Assembly: GCA_024349245.1 (NCBI GenBank)
Contig: JALDNG010000021.1
Span: 2,371,001-2,435,000 of the forward strand
Direction of reading: 5' to 3'
DNA length: 64,000 nucleotides
DNA from: Neodontobutis hainanensis
Taxonomy: Eukaryota; Chordata; Actinopteri; Gobiiformes; Odontobutidae
Shown here: positions 13,701 to 25,197 of the stretch, piece by piece
Position numbering within the stretch: the first letter of the stretch is position 1
How the letters are laid out: the number at the start of each line of letters is the position of its first letter
The notes under the pieces: model-generated
The model's input: only the letters and a program-made list of their open reading frames with translations
The model's database searches: none
What the model was told of the DNA's origin: nothing
Position numbers and translations under genes: made by a program

Positions 13701-16700
13701 TCAGATGTGACCAAAGTGTGGTTGAAATGATACAGAGCCAAAGAAAACACTTCATCTGAGGCAGCTGAAGGAGAGAGAAACACACAATTTAAACCAATTA
13801 AAATAATATCCTTTGTAATAGCACTGCCGTCTTTTATAAAGGCAAAAAATATTCTTTTGTTACCTTTGACATCTTTGTCTACATCTTTGATAATGCCAGC
13901 TAATGTGGCCATGTGCTGCTCTGTTAACGAGACGCTCAGGTAGTTACGGATGAAGTTGTTTCTGGATTTGAGCATCGAGGTGGTGATGAAGTTCAAAATA
14001 CTGGAGGCCAAACTGAGAAACTGTAGAAGCAAACAGATGCTTAGGACGGTGACAAAACACAAGATATGTTTGGTAAGAGTTTAAATATACCCCATACCAG
14101 CTCTGGGTCTTTGCGTCCGGCTAAAATGTTCCCATTTTCACTTGGGTTTTGTTTGCTCGGGCTTTTCAATCTGGGGGATGTTTCCAAAGGTGGAGGTGGT
14201 GGAGGAGGCGGAGGAGCCACTTTGTCCTTTGACGGTGATATTGTTTCTTCGAACCAAAGCCCCAGAATAGGTTCACTGTCATCATCTGAGGAAAACACAA
14301 CCAATTTATATGATTTTCTTTTGATGCAAGTGAGCAGTTGATGTTTTTAAAGCATCTGAACAAAAGCCAAAATGTGAAAGCTTCATAGTACTTGAGCACA
14401 CCTACAACACTGAAGGCGGTGGACAAAAGCCAAAGACTACAGTAAATAGTGAACATGTACTAACATTGTGCTGGTGAATATCCACTTAAAGAACAATACT
14501 AGTATTTTAGTGACAGTAAAATGAACATGTACAACTTTGAAGTACACATCCATTTTGTAATGTTTTAAAGCCAATGTCTCAGCAAAGAGAGCTACGGTAA
14601 TATTTACAGACACATTTTCCCACACTGTGTGGCAAAGTCTGATGCATATTAACTCAATTAAATCCTATAAGCTAAGACTAAATTAAAGAGAGAGATGAAA
14701 GTTCAGAGCAGCTATGTTCCACTACATCCTCAAAGCAAACGTCACACAATATACAAGCAAAAAATGTTACTAAATGAAAGCTCAAGTTAAGTTTAGCTGC
14801 AACAGCTCAGAAAATAAGTGGATTAATCCAAAACCATTAAGCATTTTAAATGCACTAGCAACATGCATTAAACAATATAAAATGTATTATGATTATAAGC
14901 TATAAGTTAAGTTTGATTAAAAAACTATCATGGTGTTTAGGGAAAAAGTCAAAAAAGGTGAGCCATTTGGAGTTACTTAAATGGGACAAGTATGAAAGAT
15001 ACACATATGGTGCACTACACAAAAGACATTTGTAATAAATGCAAATAATTGCCCTGTCAGTGAGCGATTAATAAACTACAAAAACAATCCTGTGTAAAAC
15101 CTCACTCTAAGATGTTAACATTTCCAACTAATTCAACCAAAAAAAATTCAACCAAACTAAAAACTACAACCCCTAGCCTTCTGTGAGACTAGACTGAGCA
15201 GGTTCTGATAAGTTCTGATTGGTTATTGAACCGTCTTTGAGATTATACAGATCACTGCAGAGCTGAGCTCCTTTTCATCCACCTTCTACAAAGTGAAGAA
15301 TATCACTTTAAGTTGATATTCACGTGTTCATGCAACAGACACAAACCAGAACTGTTTTAGGTGACAGCCGGACAGTGCGTTTAACAAGCATGTCCTGTGT
15401 ACAAGAACAATACCGATGTTCTGACATGGGTTTAGAACTAGTATCACCACTGCCTTAAATCAGTCTATTTCATATGTTCTCATCGGACAGAAATTGTTGG
15501 TTTGTTGAGACCCCTTTGCTGAAGTCTGTATTGTAACAAAGGTACAATGAAAGATGGCAAGTAGGAATGTCCCGATACATTTTTTTGCAGAACAAGTTCA
15601 AGTACTAAGTAGAAGATGTTGTATTTTCATTTGAAGAAATTTTTTGTGCTTTTTCCATTTAAATAGGCACAAAGTTTGCTTTTATTATGTATCGTACATT
15701 AAAAAAAAAAAAAAAAGAGTAAAGCCCTCAGAACAGTATCTGAGGATGTGAAACAAGTACAGGTCCCTTTTAACTGGTTAAAGTGAAAAAATGCAATACA
15801 GGAGGCAATTAGACTAGTAAAATTAAGCTTTAAAAGAAGCTGCTAAATACTTGTTATAATTTACTAACACACACAAACCCACATGTCAAGAGCATCAGTA
15901 TTATCCTTAAATCTACACTGAGCCAAAGATGAAAACTTTGTCAAAACATGATACTCATTTGACAATAACTGTCTTTCAACTTGAGTCTGTTTTGCCAAAA
16001 TTCCTTCAAAATTGGCTCAGTTTTTTTTCTAAACTCCACGGGCCAGAGCAAAGAGCCTACAGTGTGAGACAAACAATAACAGAATGAGTCTAGGACAGTG
16101 AAGTGGACACCGAGTCTGTAAATCTGCTGACCTGAGACACAAGCTGCACTTGTCTTCTCCTGTCTTCTCTCTGCTGAGATAGTAGACACTGTCAACTACA
16201 CTGTCAGTAACTGACGAAGGGCACAGACAGTTGTTACGTTGGTTGTGTGTGTGTGTGTGTGATGAGTGTTTACCCTCCTCACTGCTGTCACAACCTGCCT
16301 GAGTCCACTGACAGCACAACTGTGTTACTGCCTTTCTCAAACAGCTCAGCACTGACACTAGCTCTAGATCAGACACAATCATCACTCACTGCTGCTGCGT
16401 TCACAACCTGCACTGAACTCACAGCTGAAGAGTTTTTAGAGAGAGAAAAAAGGAAACACTGCATATCTGTTAATCTGTGTAATAAACCATTTGTTAATAA
16501 GCTGCGGAAGATACTACTATTCATCAGCCATGTTTTCAGTAGGACTTTTTAAACAGTACTTTAGCTTTAAGGCTGGGTGATAAATCTAATGAATGTGTCA
16601 AATAGCCATATTGCTTAATCACATTTAACAGAAAAGACCTTTCTTTTAAACTTTTATTGTTAACAGTCTTGTGGCTAATGCTGCTGCTTGTTCTAGAGCA

Positions 16701-19700
16701 GCTCAATTTAATGATCATAAGGACTCTGCAGATGTCTTATCACCTCTGTGATGCTTAGGTTTAGTGAAGTGGACAGAAACTGATAAACAGTAACAGGGTT
16801 GCATCTGTGCAGCTTTTTCTGTTTCTTCTCTTTCGTATTAATTTACAATATAATGAATTATTACTAGCCTTTGACAAAACATTATAATCTGCCAAAATAA
16901 AAATAACCCAAAGATTAAGTGGGAACCATGCGTTGTTTTTCTCAAGTTAGATACAGTCAAAGTGGATTAAATGTTTCTTTTAAGATGTATATTTTTGAGT
17001 GCTTTGGTTCTTATATAGTCATATTTTATATAACTCACATTCTGCATGATAAAGAGAGCACTAAACATTGACTATCGAATTAAAGGTAATAACAGGATGT
17101 ACATTGCAGTAGGGTTTGACATGAATATAGGTTCTGTTTTAAAGTTGTGCTATTAAAGTACCTTGGCTGCTGTCCTCCTCAGTGCTGCTGAAGTCATCCT
17201 CGTAGTAGGTGTTTGAATCTGTGGAGGCACTGGCATCGCTGCTCACTGAGCCTTTTCTCTGCCGTTGGAGAACACAAGCCTGAGAGAGAACAGAAACAAT
17301 GATTTAATATGCATATACATATTATTTAACAATTTTACAAGCCTGTTATGTCTCTTTGGTCAGATATGGAGCATTTCGGATGTACTGTACCTTTTTGTAC
17401 GAAGTTGAAAGCAGAGTAAACATTAGGTTAGTGAGAGGGACAGAGTCGATGAGTCTTTGAACCCTTTGGATAGAAGTACTCTGGGCCATGATGTTGAGTT
17501 CAGCTGGAGGACCGTCACTTGCCCAGCTCTGCAAAAGAATGAAGGGGAAAAAAATACATGAAAACAGAGCTTAGACTGTGGTTCACAAACTGGAAGGACA
17601 CATCATTAACAGCTAAAGTTTCAATGTATTGGCTCTATTTCAACTCAAGTAGAGACAGATCTGTCGGTCACCCAAACATTAGACAAACTATTGCTAATCT
17701 TTAAGGTTTTGCAGGAAATCACGACTGGTCTATATATAACAGAAAATAACTGTACTTGCCATTAAGCCATTGCCATTAAACAGTATAACTTATACAAAAT
17801 ACTTATTTTATACAAAAAATGAGTCTGGTCTCTGTGGATTTGACTGATATTTTCATTGGGCAGTACCAACAAACTCCAGTACAAACCTCTGGACCTAATA
17901 AAATAAAAACAATCAGTAAAACTAAACCTTATTTATATAACAATTGGTTTAAAGGGATTTCTAAGTAAAACATTCTGAGATGGTTTGGTTGACAAAGTAA
18001 GTGGAGACTGTCCCTATTTAGCTCCAGTTTGTGGCTTTACCCGATGCAGTGCCTCTACTTGCAGATCCTGAAACAGTGAAGTCAGGAGTTTGATGGCATG
18101 GTTTGCCAGGATAACGGACAAAACACCAAACCCCTGATGCCTACAAGAACAGAAAAAAACATTTAAATACATAAGTTGTGATTTTAATATTTTTTTTAGG
18201 ACAGCATACAATGTACATTAGGCCATGCAGAGATACTTGTACCAGATTATAGCATTACAGCTAATTTTTCTATGTAGTCTTATATTGTATATGTTTATAG
18301 TTAAGCTTAAATAAAAACGGCAAGTGAATGTGTAATAAAAAGACCCACACTAACCCTTTTCCAGGACCAAGTTTAGGAGAACCAGCCCCGTCTTTGGTGC
18401 GAGCGGCAATATCTCGGACTCGCAGCGCAGCCAGTGGGTCCTTCTCTTTGCCCTTATCGGCCAGAGCAGTGGGGCTCAGGTTCAAAATCAAATACAAACT
18501 GTTTAAGAGGCACCAGGCTCCGAGCAGCTGGAAGTTCTGGTAATGCTGTGGAGGAGATGGGACATAACTGATGACGGAAGTTACTCACAAAAGCCTTCAG
18601 AGCAGTCCTCCTAATTCAGGCGTACCACGTTTTACAACTGTTTTTTTTTTTTATTATTTTCTTTTTATTAATCCAGGTAGATATCCAGAGTAGATAATGA
18701 TGAGGTAAGCAGGCTGGTCTAGGTTTCTTCACAGTGAACAATATCCTAAATCAATCTTATATCTTTTGGCCAACTTTGTTATTTTTGAGAGCTTTGTTAT
18801 TATTATAGTAATGTCCCACCAATGTATCAAGAAGTATTTATTTGATGGCATACACTAAAGCAAAGACATTTTACAATTAGAGAAGTTTGGGTGTTAATGT
18901 AATTTTACCTTGTCTGCTGTTCATTTGTTTTTAATTACCTAGGATTATTCTTCTATACTTTGTTTTTTTCTCAAACTACAGCAAACTCTGGGATTCGAAG
19001 ATAAAAATTAAGGTGGGGTTCAATGTGGCACAAAATATTTCTAAAGCCAGAGTATTTTCAAACAAAATGTGCACCAACGTTTGACAAGGCATTCTTAAAA
19101 GAGTGCTAAAATACAATCACAAAAAAGACAATATATATTATTTCCAGGGCATTTAAAGATTATATTAATTTTCAAAGTCATCTGCACAATTCAAAGATTT
19201 TTTTTGTTGCTAACAGGTTAAACAAATGAGAACAGTACACTGAAAAGAAGAACGTACCTCTCCTCCAGCTCTGCGCGAGTTGCTGATGGCCTGTCCGATC
19301 ATTTCATAAATTTCCAACTAAAAAAAAAAAAAAAAAACAGGATGTGTGTGTTACTTATTTACTGAAACATAATTTTTAAAAGGTTTTAGCAATGAGAGCT
19401 AAACAAACAATAACTCTTCTTACTGTTTGCTTTTTCAAACTCTGAATATGCACTTACACATTTTTGCACAATTGTAGCTGCATCATTCTCATAGTCCTCC
19501 TCTTTCGTCCCGGTGGAAGCAGAGCGCAGCTGTAAACCACTCCCCACCTGCAGGATGGCCATGCAGGTTGCCACACTTACACCTGAACAAGTAAAATGTA
19601 TACTTTCATATTTTCAGACAAAGAAGCATCAAGACTGTTTCGCTTCAGTGTGTGGTTATTTTGAAGTTTTTTTTTTATAAATGTGAGGACTTACCAGCAT

Positions 19701-22700
19701 AAAGACAGCTCAATGCCAGCACAGTCATATCCAGTAATCTCCCTGGAGTCAAAGGCTCGAGCACCGGCAGAGAGAGTGTGTCCAATGCCATTGTAACATC
19801 TATTACCAATGAATGAAATCTGCATAAGGAAACAGAGTAGACGCAGACAAATTTAAATAAAACATAAACTTGGGGTATCAAAGTTGTCCAAAGCATAAAC
19901 TTGATTAATTTTTTATTTATAAGATGACAATTTATAAATTCATTGTTGGTATGCATGAAGTGGAATTACAAGCCATAGCTTTAACCAGTGACTCTGAAAC
20001 TTTTTCACAATGAGTACAACCTCTAAAAATATTAGACTTAGTACCAGCCACTCTTCTGCGTTTTATTGCATGTCATACACGTAAAAGAGCATATTTTACA
20101 AATACTGAAGTTCCAAACAAAGAGCTTGTAAAGGACATTTAAGAGATGGAAACTAGGGGTGTAACGATACACCAATGCCACGGTTCGGTTCAGATCACGG
20201 TTTTGGAGTCACGGTTTGGTTCGGTTCTGTTTGCTGTGGGGGCAGAGTTCATTGCAGGGCACCACCAATAATAACACTAGATTCACTTTAACTTAATAAA
20301 AACAACAACAATAATTTAACTTATTAACTTTATCTTTATTTACTTAACTTTATACATTGGCTTCATGTTTTCTTTAGAGCAGTTAGCACACCTGTGACAA
20401 AATAAAATGAACGTTGGGCCGGTGCAGCAGGGGGCGGGGCGCGTTCGGTTCGACATGCGAGTATCGCGGTTCGAACTGTGGCTGTGGGTTCGCGGTTTTT
20501 CGGTTCGGTTTGAATATCGTTACACCCTTAATGGAAACACATAATAATTACACCTAAATTATATAATATTTTAATATGTATACAATTGGATAATGTTAGT
20601 TTATAGACAGGGTAATTATTTATTTAAGCCACAGCATTTATGAAAGAAATACCTCAAACTAACTTGAATTCGGAGGAAAAAAAGAGCCCTTAAAAGCAAT
20701 AAAATGCATAGACCCTACTATTAAATATTTCTAATCCAATATCAATTGTGAGCTTAGAGATGATATCATTTCAGCCTGAAAAGTCAGACAAAAGAAGAAA
20801 TTGTATCACGTTTGAGAACCACTGTCTATTTGCACTCAACACTTAAACCTGAGCCTCATCACAGTTAACTATAAACTACAAGAATACAAAGATTAGGTTC
20901 AAATCTAAGGAGTTAGGTGAGTGTAAGACCTTTTTCTTTAAACCTACCCATTGCGAACAGCGGTAGCATCAGCCACAGTGGCAGGCATTATAAAGAAGGA
21001 GTTGGCTGATACAGCATCTTGGAAACGATTGATGTAGCGTAGAAAGTAGGGCAGGTTGAGGCACACTCGAAGCAATTTCTCAGACCCACCTTAAAAAAAG
21101 AAAAAAAGTGTATTAGAAAAGTGCTGTGAAAAATGAACATGAAAAACCAATTACAGCGCTGCAGGGTTTTCTCACCAAGTTCCTGTAAGCTTGACACATT
21201 CTGAGATACAAAGGCATTTTTCATTTTGGCCTGAAGAGCCTGATCTGTGGTTTGGTCGTCACAGTCACTTTCAGCCTGAAATAAGAAGTCATGTTATAAG
21301 TTTTATGTGTGAGTGAGGACAGTTTGGAAGAGTGCGGCCAATGAAGATACAGATAAGAATGAGATGGATGAATACGTGCCTGTGTGTGAGCTAATGGAGA
21401 GGCCAAGATGGTGGTAAGGTCAGGGTTGAAAACTGAAGTCAACTGATTGAAGAAGTTCATTTGCACTTCCTTTTGTCGAAGCTCAGGATTTACAGCAGTA
21501 CTGGGCAATTCCTTCTGATCTTCCACTGTTAGAGAAAAAAAATAAAAACAAAAAAGATTAAATCTGTGGCTTAGTGTCTGGCCCAAGGACACTTTATTTT
21601 ACCTACCTAGATTTTGCTAAAATAGATATACTATAAAACCTGTTCAAATTTACCAGAAACCTTTTCAAATCCATCTAAAACCTGATCAAATCCACCAAAA
21701 ACCTGATCAAATCCACCTAAAACCACTTCAGCAGTTCAAATCCATCTTTAAAACATTTTCATAAAAGTGGAAAATAATTTCTGTACAAAAGATAACTTTT
21801 GTAAGAATCAAATGAAGATAAAACCTCACATTCAAAATTTATTAAAAACCTCTAAGTGTCCCATTTTTCAGCCCCTAAAAGGATTCTCATTAAATTTTGC
21901 GGCCGCTCACCAACTGCCTCATTTTCATAAAGCACTTTCTTTCCTACAGTTCATTCTGGCAGTGACATTTAAGACCACAATCCCAATGCAAAATATACTA
22001 TTGTAGACGAAGGATATTGTCCTAGTTTTGTCAGTGTAAGTCCAACGTGTCTGCACTCACCGTCTGAAAGGGTTTTGACGGTTTGAGGCAACTTGGCAGA
22101 CTTCATCATAGCAGTAAAAGTAATTATTTCTGTGCGGTCGAGTCTGCTGCAGCCGGTGCAAAGTCCTTTTATGAGAAGAATCAGGTGTTTCTGGGAAAAA
22201 ATAAATATATTAGTTACATATTTTGACATGGAGATAAAAGATAAAAGTAAAATATAAGTGTGAATTTGACGTTTGACTGCTTTACCAAAATAAGTTATAA
22301 TTAAATACTAACTGAGGTGCTCTGTCTATTTTGTGAATAATTTTCTTTTGTTCCTACAATCTGGGTCTTACCTGTGAAACTGCACATGCTTCGTCCGGGT
22401 TTTCCAGCCGCAGCAACGAGAACTCAATCAATACTTTGCATGCTGCAGCAACCGACAGCAACTGATTTCTTGGTACTAGAGAAACAGAGTCAATGTGTTC
22501 ATTTGGTGAGAAAAATAAAAACAATAAAATGATTTAAAAAGGGAGGAAAATGCATGAAACGTACTTTGTCCACATACTGTGGTGATGTAATGTGCGGAGA
22601 GGGCCACAAATGATGAGTAGAAAGGCTCATACTGCTTGTCGTGGTGAAGAATGTCTGTTTCACTGTAAAAAATGAAGGACAGAAAAAAATTGTATCACAT

Positions 22701-25197
22701 AAATAAAGACTAACAATGTCAAATGTCAAGGAATGAGAAGAAAGTAAATAATACAATGTTTAAATATTAGTGACTAACGATAAAGATTAAAGCAGCTTTG
22801 TGTAGCACATACTAAACAAAGGGATGTCTGATTGTTTGCAAAACTAATATCGTTAATACTGTAAGCAGAAGTCAGATTTTTCAAGCTCTTAAAACAGTTT
22901 TAGAAGTGGGTATCTGTACAAATGTAGAAAAAGTATTGTTTCCAATCTATAAGACTTCAAATTAATCCTGTGGTAAAACTGAAGTAGCACTTTAGAACGG
23001 TCAAGATTGGTCTATGCCCCTTGGTTTTCTTCTATTCTCTTCTTCGGTTTATTCTATTATAGACTGGTCTCGGTCTTGATTGCAGCCATGACTGTTAGGA
23101 TTAGGATACAATTCTTTGCAGAAACTAAGGAATTGTCTTAAGATTATTAGAAAACAAAAATAGGCCTTAGTGTGATGTAAAGTCGTTAAAGTAAATAAAT
23201 ATAAGTCTGAGTGATTTTGAATTGTGTAGTACTAATATAAATGGCAGTTTAATGGCGTTAAAAAGTTATAAATCTCATTGTTATTATCAATACAGCAGGT
23301 GACATTGTTTGAAATTACCCTAGAAAACCCATGCATCCAACTTCCACTTAACACAAAGGGGAAACACTTGACTTAAGGTTAACAATCAAAAAGTTGAGCC
23401 ACAGAGGTGATGTATAATGTCTTTATCCTTTTAATGTACAGTTTAAGAATATCTAAATAAAAGAAAAAACTCTCAGAGTTAATGTTGCTTCCTTGAAGAA
23501 CAAATGGAGTAACACCTAAGACTCAGCTAAAGTGTCAAGGTAATGGCACTCTTTCAACTTCTGAGTGTCCACACCCAAACAAACACTCCCTGCACAACAC
23601 ATCAGTTTGTCACCCAAACAGGCGACAACCTCCTGACGACCAAATAGATAAAAGATCATAATATGGCAAGAGTAAATCCAAAATGCAGCAGGTCTTGTTT
23701 GGCAGTCTGCTCTGCAATGTGCTGGAGCAGGAAGTTTTTGAATGTCCACAAATCAAAACAGATAAACCATGCTTCAACAATCTTGCACAAAGAAGATACA
23801 CTATCATGCGTGATTGAGTTCTGTAGTCTATTGTTAGAATTCTTTAAGTCTGTCAGAATAAACAATAATTGTTGTATTCATGTACTCTAACGCCTCCAGA
23901 TCCATTCACTGCCATTACAAAAACTTACTGTTACATCAAAGCATTTGAGTTGGCATCCCACCAACTTATAGACCTACAAAATTGTAACCAAACAGTTGTT
24001 TCGTTTTCAATAAAACAGAAGAATACGCCCACCGCGATGTTTATACTGAGCGACTATAAAACCAGACCAATCGACGTTGAAAGAGGCTTCTCACTTGAAT
24101 ACACAAGGTCAGACCGTGGGACTGTTTAAAGGGAGTGTCAGATGATGACTGACAACCGGAGAACTGTGCTAGTTAGTGTTGAACTAAAGATTCTCCGTGA
24201 CGATTTAATGTAGGTCAACAGTGCAGTGTGCATAGATAAAACTTATTTCAGTGAATCATCAAAAATAACGAAGCTCCCCCAAGTTTTTTTAAAAAATGGA
24301 GGCGGTTATATAGCTACATGTCCCAGCGAATATGTAGGTAACGTTAAACCGTAACATGTCGGATATTCAACTAAGTAGCTCAAGATCATAACAGTGTATT
24401 GATTAGTTAATTTACAGCGACCATCACCGGATCATCCCAAACTGAGTCCAAGGTCTCCGTCGACTTCTGCCGAACCAGATATCAACCTGAACGCTCCCAT
24501 TATCAAAATTTACAACATTTAACTGCTTTGACATGCAAAATTATATACAAAGATGGCATTGTCACCGTTGAGCAAATATGGTTTAGCAAAAAATGGCTAA
24601 AGTGCTCAAAGATTATTGTGGCGTTATCAAGTCAGTTTAGAAGGCCCATTGGCTAGTTCGTTGGGTAATGTTTGTGTTAGCTAGCTAATGATGAAGCAAA
24701 ATTTAAACACGCTGCCTTGTGTCATCCGCTAACATTTTCAGATATGTGCTTTTCAGACCAGACATCACTAATCTTCAACAATATGTTACACAAGGCAATG
24801 CGCCATATATCCAACAAGAACGTACGATCGCGTTTGAAGTAAGTTGGCTAACATTAGCATATGAGCTAACGGCTGCAACCGCTTTGCTGCAGTGGAACTT
24901 AAGCTTAAACGCTCACTAGCGGCTAACGTTAGCAATGCTATTCCAGAGTAACGAATGCCATGTAACTTAATGCTAACTGCAAGCTAAGTTAGCATGCCAG
25001 CTGACTCTAGGGTGGCCACAGCTCAAATACGGGGACTAAAGACTCCAAATTTATTGACATTCAGCCATGTACCTGTTTATTATAGATCCGATAAGCTGAG
25101 GTAGCTCTTTCGTTTCGAAAGCGGTGTATGAGGCTGATAAAAGCGGTCGCACTGCCGCTGTCCATTCGTGTTCCCCATCGCCTCCGCTTGACGCCAT
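1..25197 (-). CDS. ubr4: UBR4 (E3 ubiquitin-protein ligase, N-recognin, p600), 5' part of the gene, 48 coding exons
   Basis: UBR4 is a giant cytosolic E3 ligase of the N-degron pathway that recognises N-terminal degrons through its UBR box. Forty-eight exons join in frame to 2389 codons, beginning with M-A-S-S-G-G at 25197 and leaving the window inside an exon (1-14, residues I-G-A-S-V). The order of conserved peptides follows vertebrate UBR4 throughout: VRPLLSASYTAFETKELPQL, GLCTGCSRLDRTEIITFTAM, SPTALADKGKEKDPLAALRV, VAPFSEGPWPLYIHPQSLSV, the UBR box, and FGRTMQINLTRARWFDFPFT. Every junction keeps phase and I see no stop or frameshift. Vertebrate UBR4 has about 5180 residues, so this is a little under half; the C-terminal hemi-RING catalytic region lies beyond position 1. 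The start was chosen because it gives the family N-terminus and sits in an AAGATGG context. EMC1 lies head to head about 1.1 kb away. Identity is near certain; single exon edges could be off by a few bases. Confidence 0.97.
2602..2615 (+). promoter_or_regulatory. CTCF-like motif in a UBR4 intron
   Basis: The 14-mer CCAGCAGAGGGCGC matches the usual vertebrate CTCF core (CCASYAGRKGGCRS) at every position. It lies in the intron between UBR4 exons 43 and 44. Function is inferred from the motif only. Confidence 0.45.
5285..6840 (-). CDS. ubr4: UBR4 exons 34-37: acidic linker and UBR-box zinc domain (residues 1567-1781)
   Basis: Exons: 6649-6840, 6491-6561, 6033-6180, 5285-5518. Exon 34 ends in a strongly acidic stretch (EVDSDWVEELAVEEDDSQAE). 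Exons 35-36 encode the UBR box at about residues 1631-1703. Its Cys/His pattern is intact: CTFTITQ, WYHCHTC, CTVCAKVCHKDH, then FFCDCGAKEDGSC. In this family these residues bind zinc and form the pocket for N-terminal degrons. Exon 37 encodes a Ser/Lys-rich basic linker (VKRSPSSGISSTLKES), probably disordered. The tryptophan codon of HWYHC is split across the exon 35/36 junction (TG|G), which supports the splice call. Confidence 0.95.
7810..12299 (-). CDS. ubr4: UBR4 exons 20-33 (residues 862-1566)
   Basis: Exons in transcript order: 12167-12299, 11964-12043, 11749-11877, 11489-11671, 11034-11156, 10727-10956, 10376-10494, 9905-10002, 9299-9456, 9012-9218, 8621-8722, 8442-8542, 7960-8347, 7810-7873. 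They encode a long helical-repeat scaffold with conserved peptides such as SSEITKNLLPATLQLTDVYT, VQTVCETWNNIHTNEFPNIG, LLPLLLESSTESVAEISSTS and LANGDGTGFPELMVIMGTLA. Exon 32 (388 bp) is the largest here. The intron between exons 29 and 30 holds a SINE-like repeat at about 8795-8987. No enzymatic motif is visible; the family role of this part is structural. Confidence 0.93.
8795..8987 (+). repeat. 5'-truncated SINE-like element in a UBR4 intron
   Basis: The start resembles a tRNA-derived head, with a B-box-like GGTTCAATCCC at about 8832-8842. It continues with GGGCAAGACACTTAACCCACC and ends in AAAGCACTATATAAATAAC. The same body and tail occur at 58757-59090, so the two are copies of one family. 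It lies wholly inside the intron between UBR4 exons 29 and 30. Confidence 0.6.
12409..18545 (-). CDS. ubr4: UBR4 exons 11-19 (residues 386-861)
   Basis: Exons in transcript order: 18355-18545, 18041-18140, 17391-17528, 17162-17279, 14098-14285, 13864-14020, 13679-13764, 12859-13028, 12409-12688. Exons 14-15 encode an acidic, Ser-rich linker (DDFSSTEEDSSQDDDSEPIL), then a nine-proline run at about residues 592-600 built from CCA/CCT/CCG codons (near 14191-14220), then a basic SPSK-type stretch. This is a disordered insert between helical-repeat blocks, as in other vertebrate UBR4 proteins. The 2.9-kb intron between exons 14 and 15 (14286-17161) contains only simple sequence: a poly-A run near 15700 and a (GT)n tract near 16243-16260. 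I see no exon in it. Confidence 0.93.
19258..25197 (-). CDS. ubr4: UBR4 exons 1-10 (residues 1-385)
   Basis: Exons in transcript order: 25073-25197, 22565-22662, 22372-22475, 22061-22190, 21380-21525, 21176-21275, 20948-21089, 19695-19819, 19458-19582, 19258-19317. All have AG acceptors, and all have GT donors except exon 5, whose frame-preserving donor is GC (CAG|GCACGT). They encode the helical-repeat N-terminal arm (peptides LHHDKQYEPFYSSFVALSAH, HLILLIKGLCTGCSRLDRTE, FRYI-like LPYFLRYINRFQDAVSANSF, MALDTLSLPVLEPLTPGRLL). No catalytic motif is expected here. Intron 1 (22663-25072, 2.4 kb) holds no recognisable exon. Intron 7 (19820-20947) carries an hAT-like MITE. Confidence 0.93.
20146..20538. 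mobile_element. Non-autonomous hAT-like DNA transposon (MITE) with perfect 8-bp target-site duplication
   Basis: A 377-bp element (20154-20530) has near-perfect 16-bp terminal inverted repeats: TAGGGGTGTAACGATA on the left and TATCGTTACACCCTTA on the right, differing at one position. It is flanked on both sides by ATGGAAAC (20146-20153 and 20531-20538). An 8-bp duplication with TAGGGGTG-type ends is typical of hAT elements. The interior is rich in GGTTCGGTT-like words and has no transposase reading frame, so it would need enzyme supplied in trans. It sits in UBR4 intron 7. Confidence 0.85.
21276..21379 (-). other. UBR4 intron 5, probable GC-AG intron (104 bp)
   Basis: Exon 5 ends H-T-Q and exon 6 starts A-E-S-D in phase 0. 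Only a donor at CAG|GCACGT joins them in frame. The nearby GT (CAC|GTATTC) would give phase 1 and an immediate stop. The acceptor is TTTCAG|GCT. Confidence 0.6.
21640..21750. repeat. Degenerate tandem repeat, AAACCTGATCAAATCCA type
   Basis: About five diverged copies of a unit near 22 bp (AAAACCTGATCAAATCCACC) lie in UBR4 intron 4. A related array lies at 37160-37440 in EMC1 intron 20. Confidence 0.55.

Noticed and set aside
14066..14341. Plus-strand frame with a glycine run
   Set aside because: Antisense of the UBR4 polyproline exon 15.
15560..15720. hAT-type end (GGAATGTCCCGATAC) in the UBR4 exon 14/15 intron
   Set aside because: Only one end is visible; no matching inverted end or target duplication was found.
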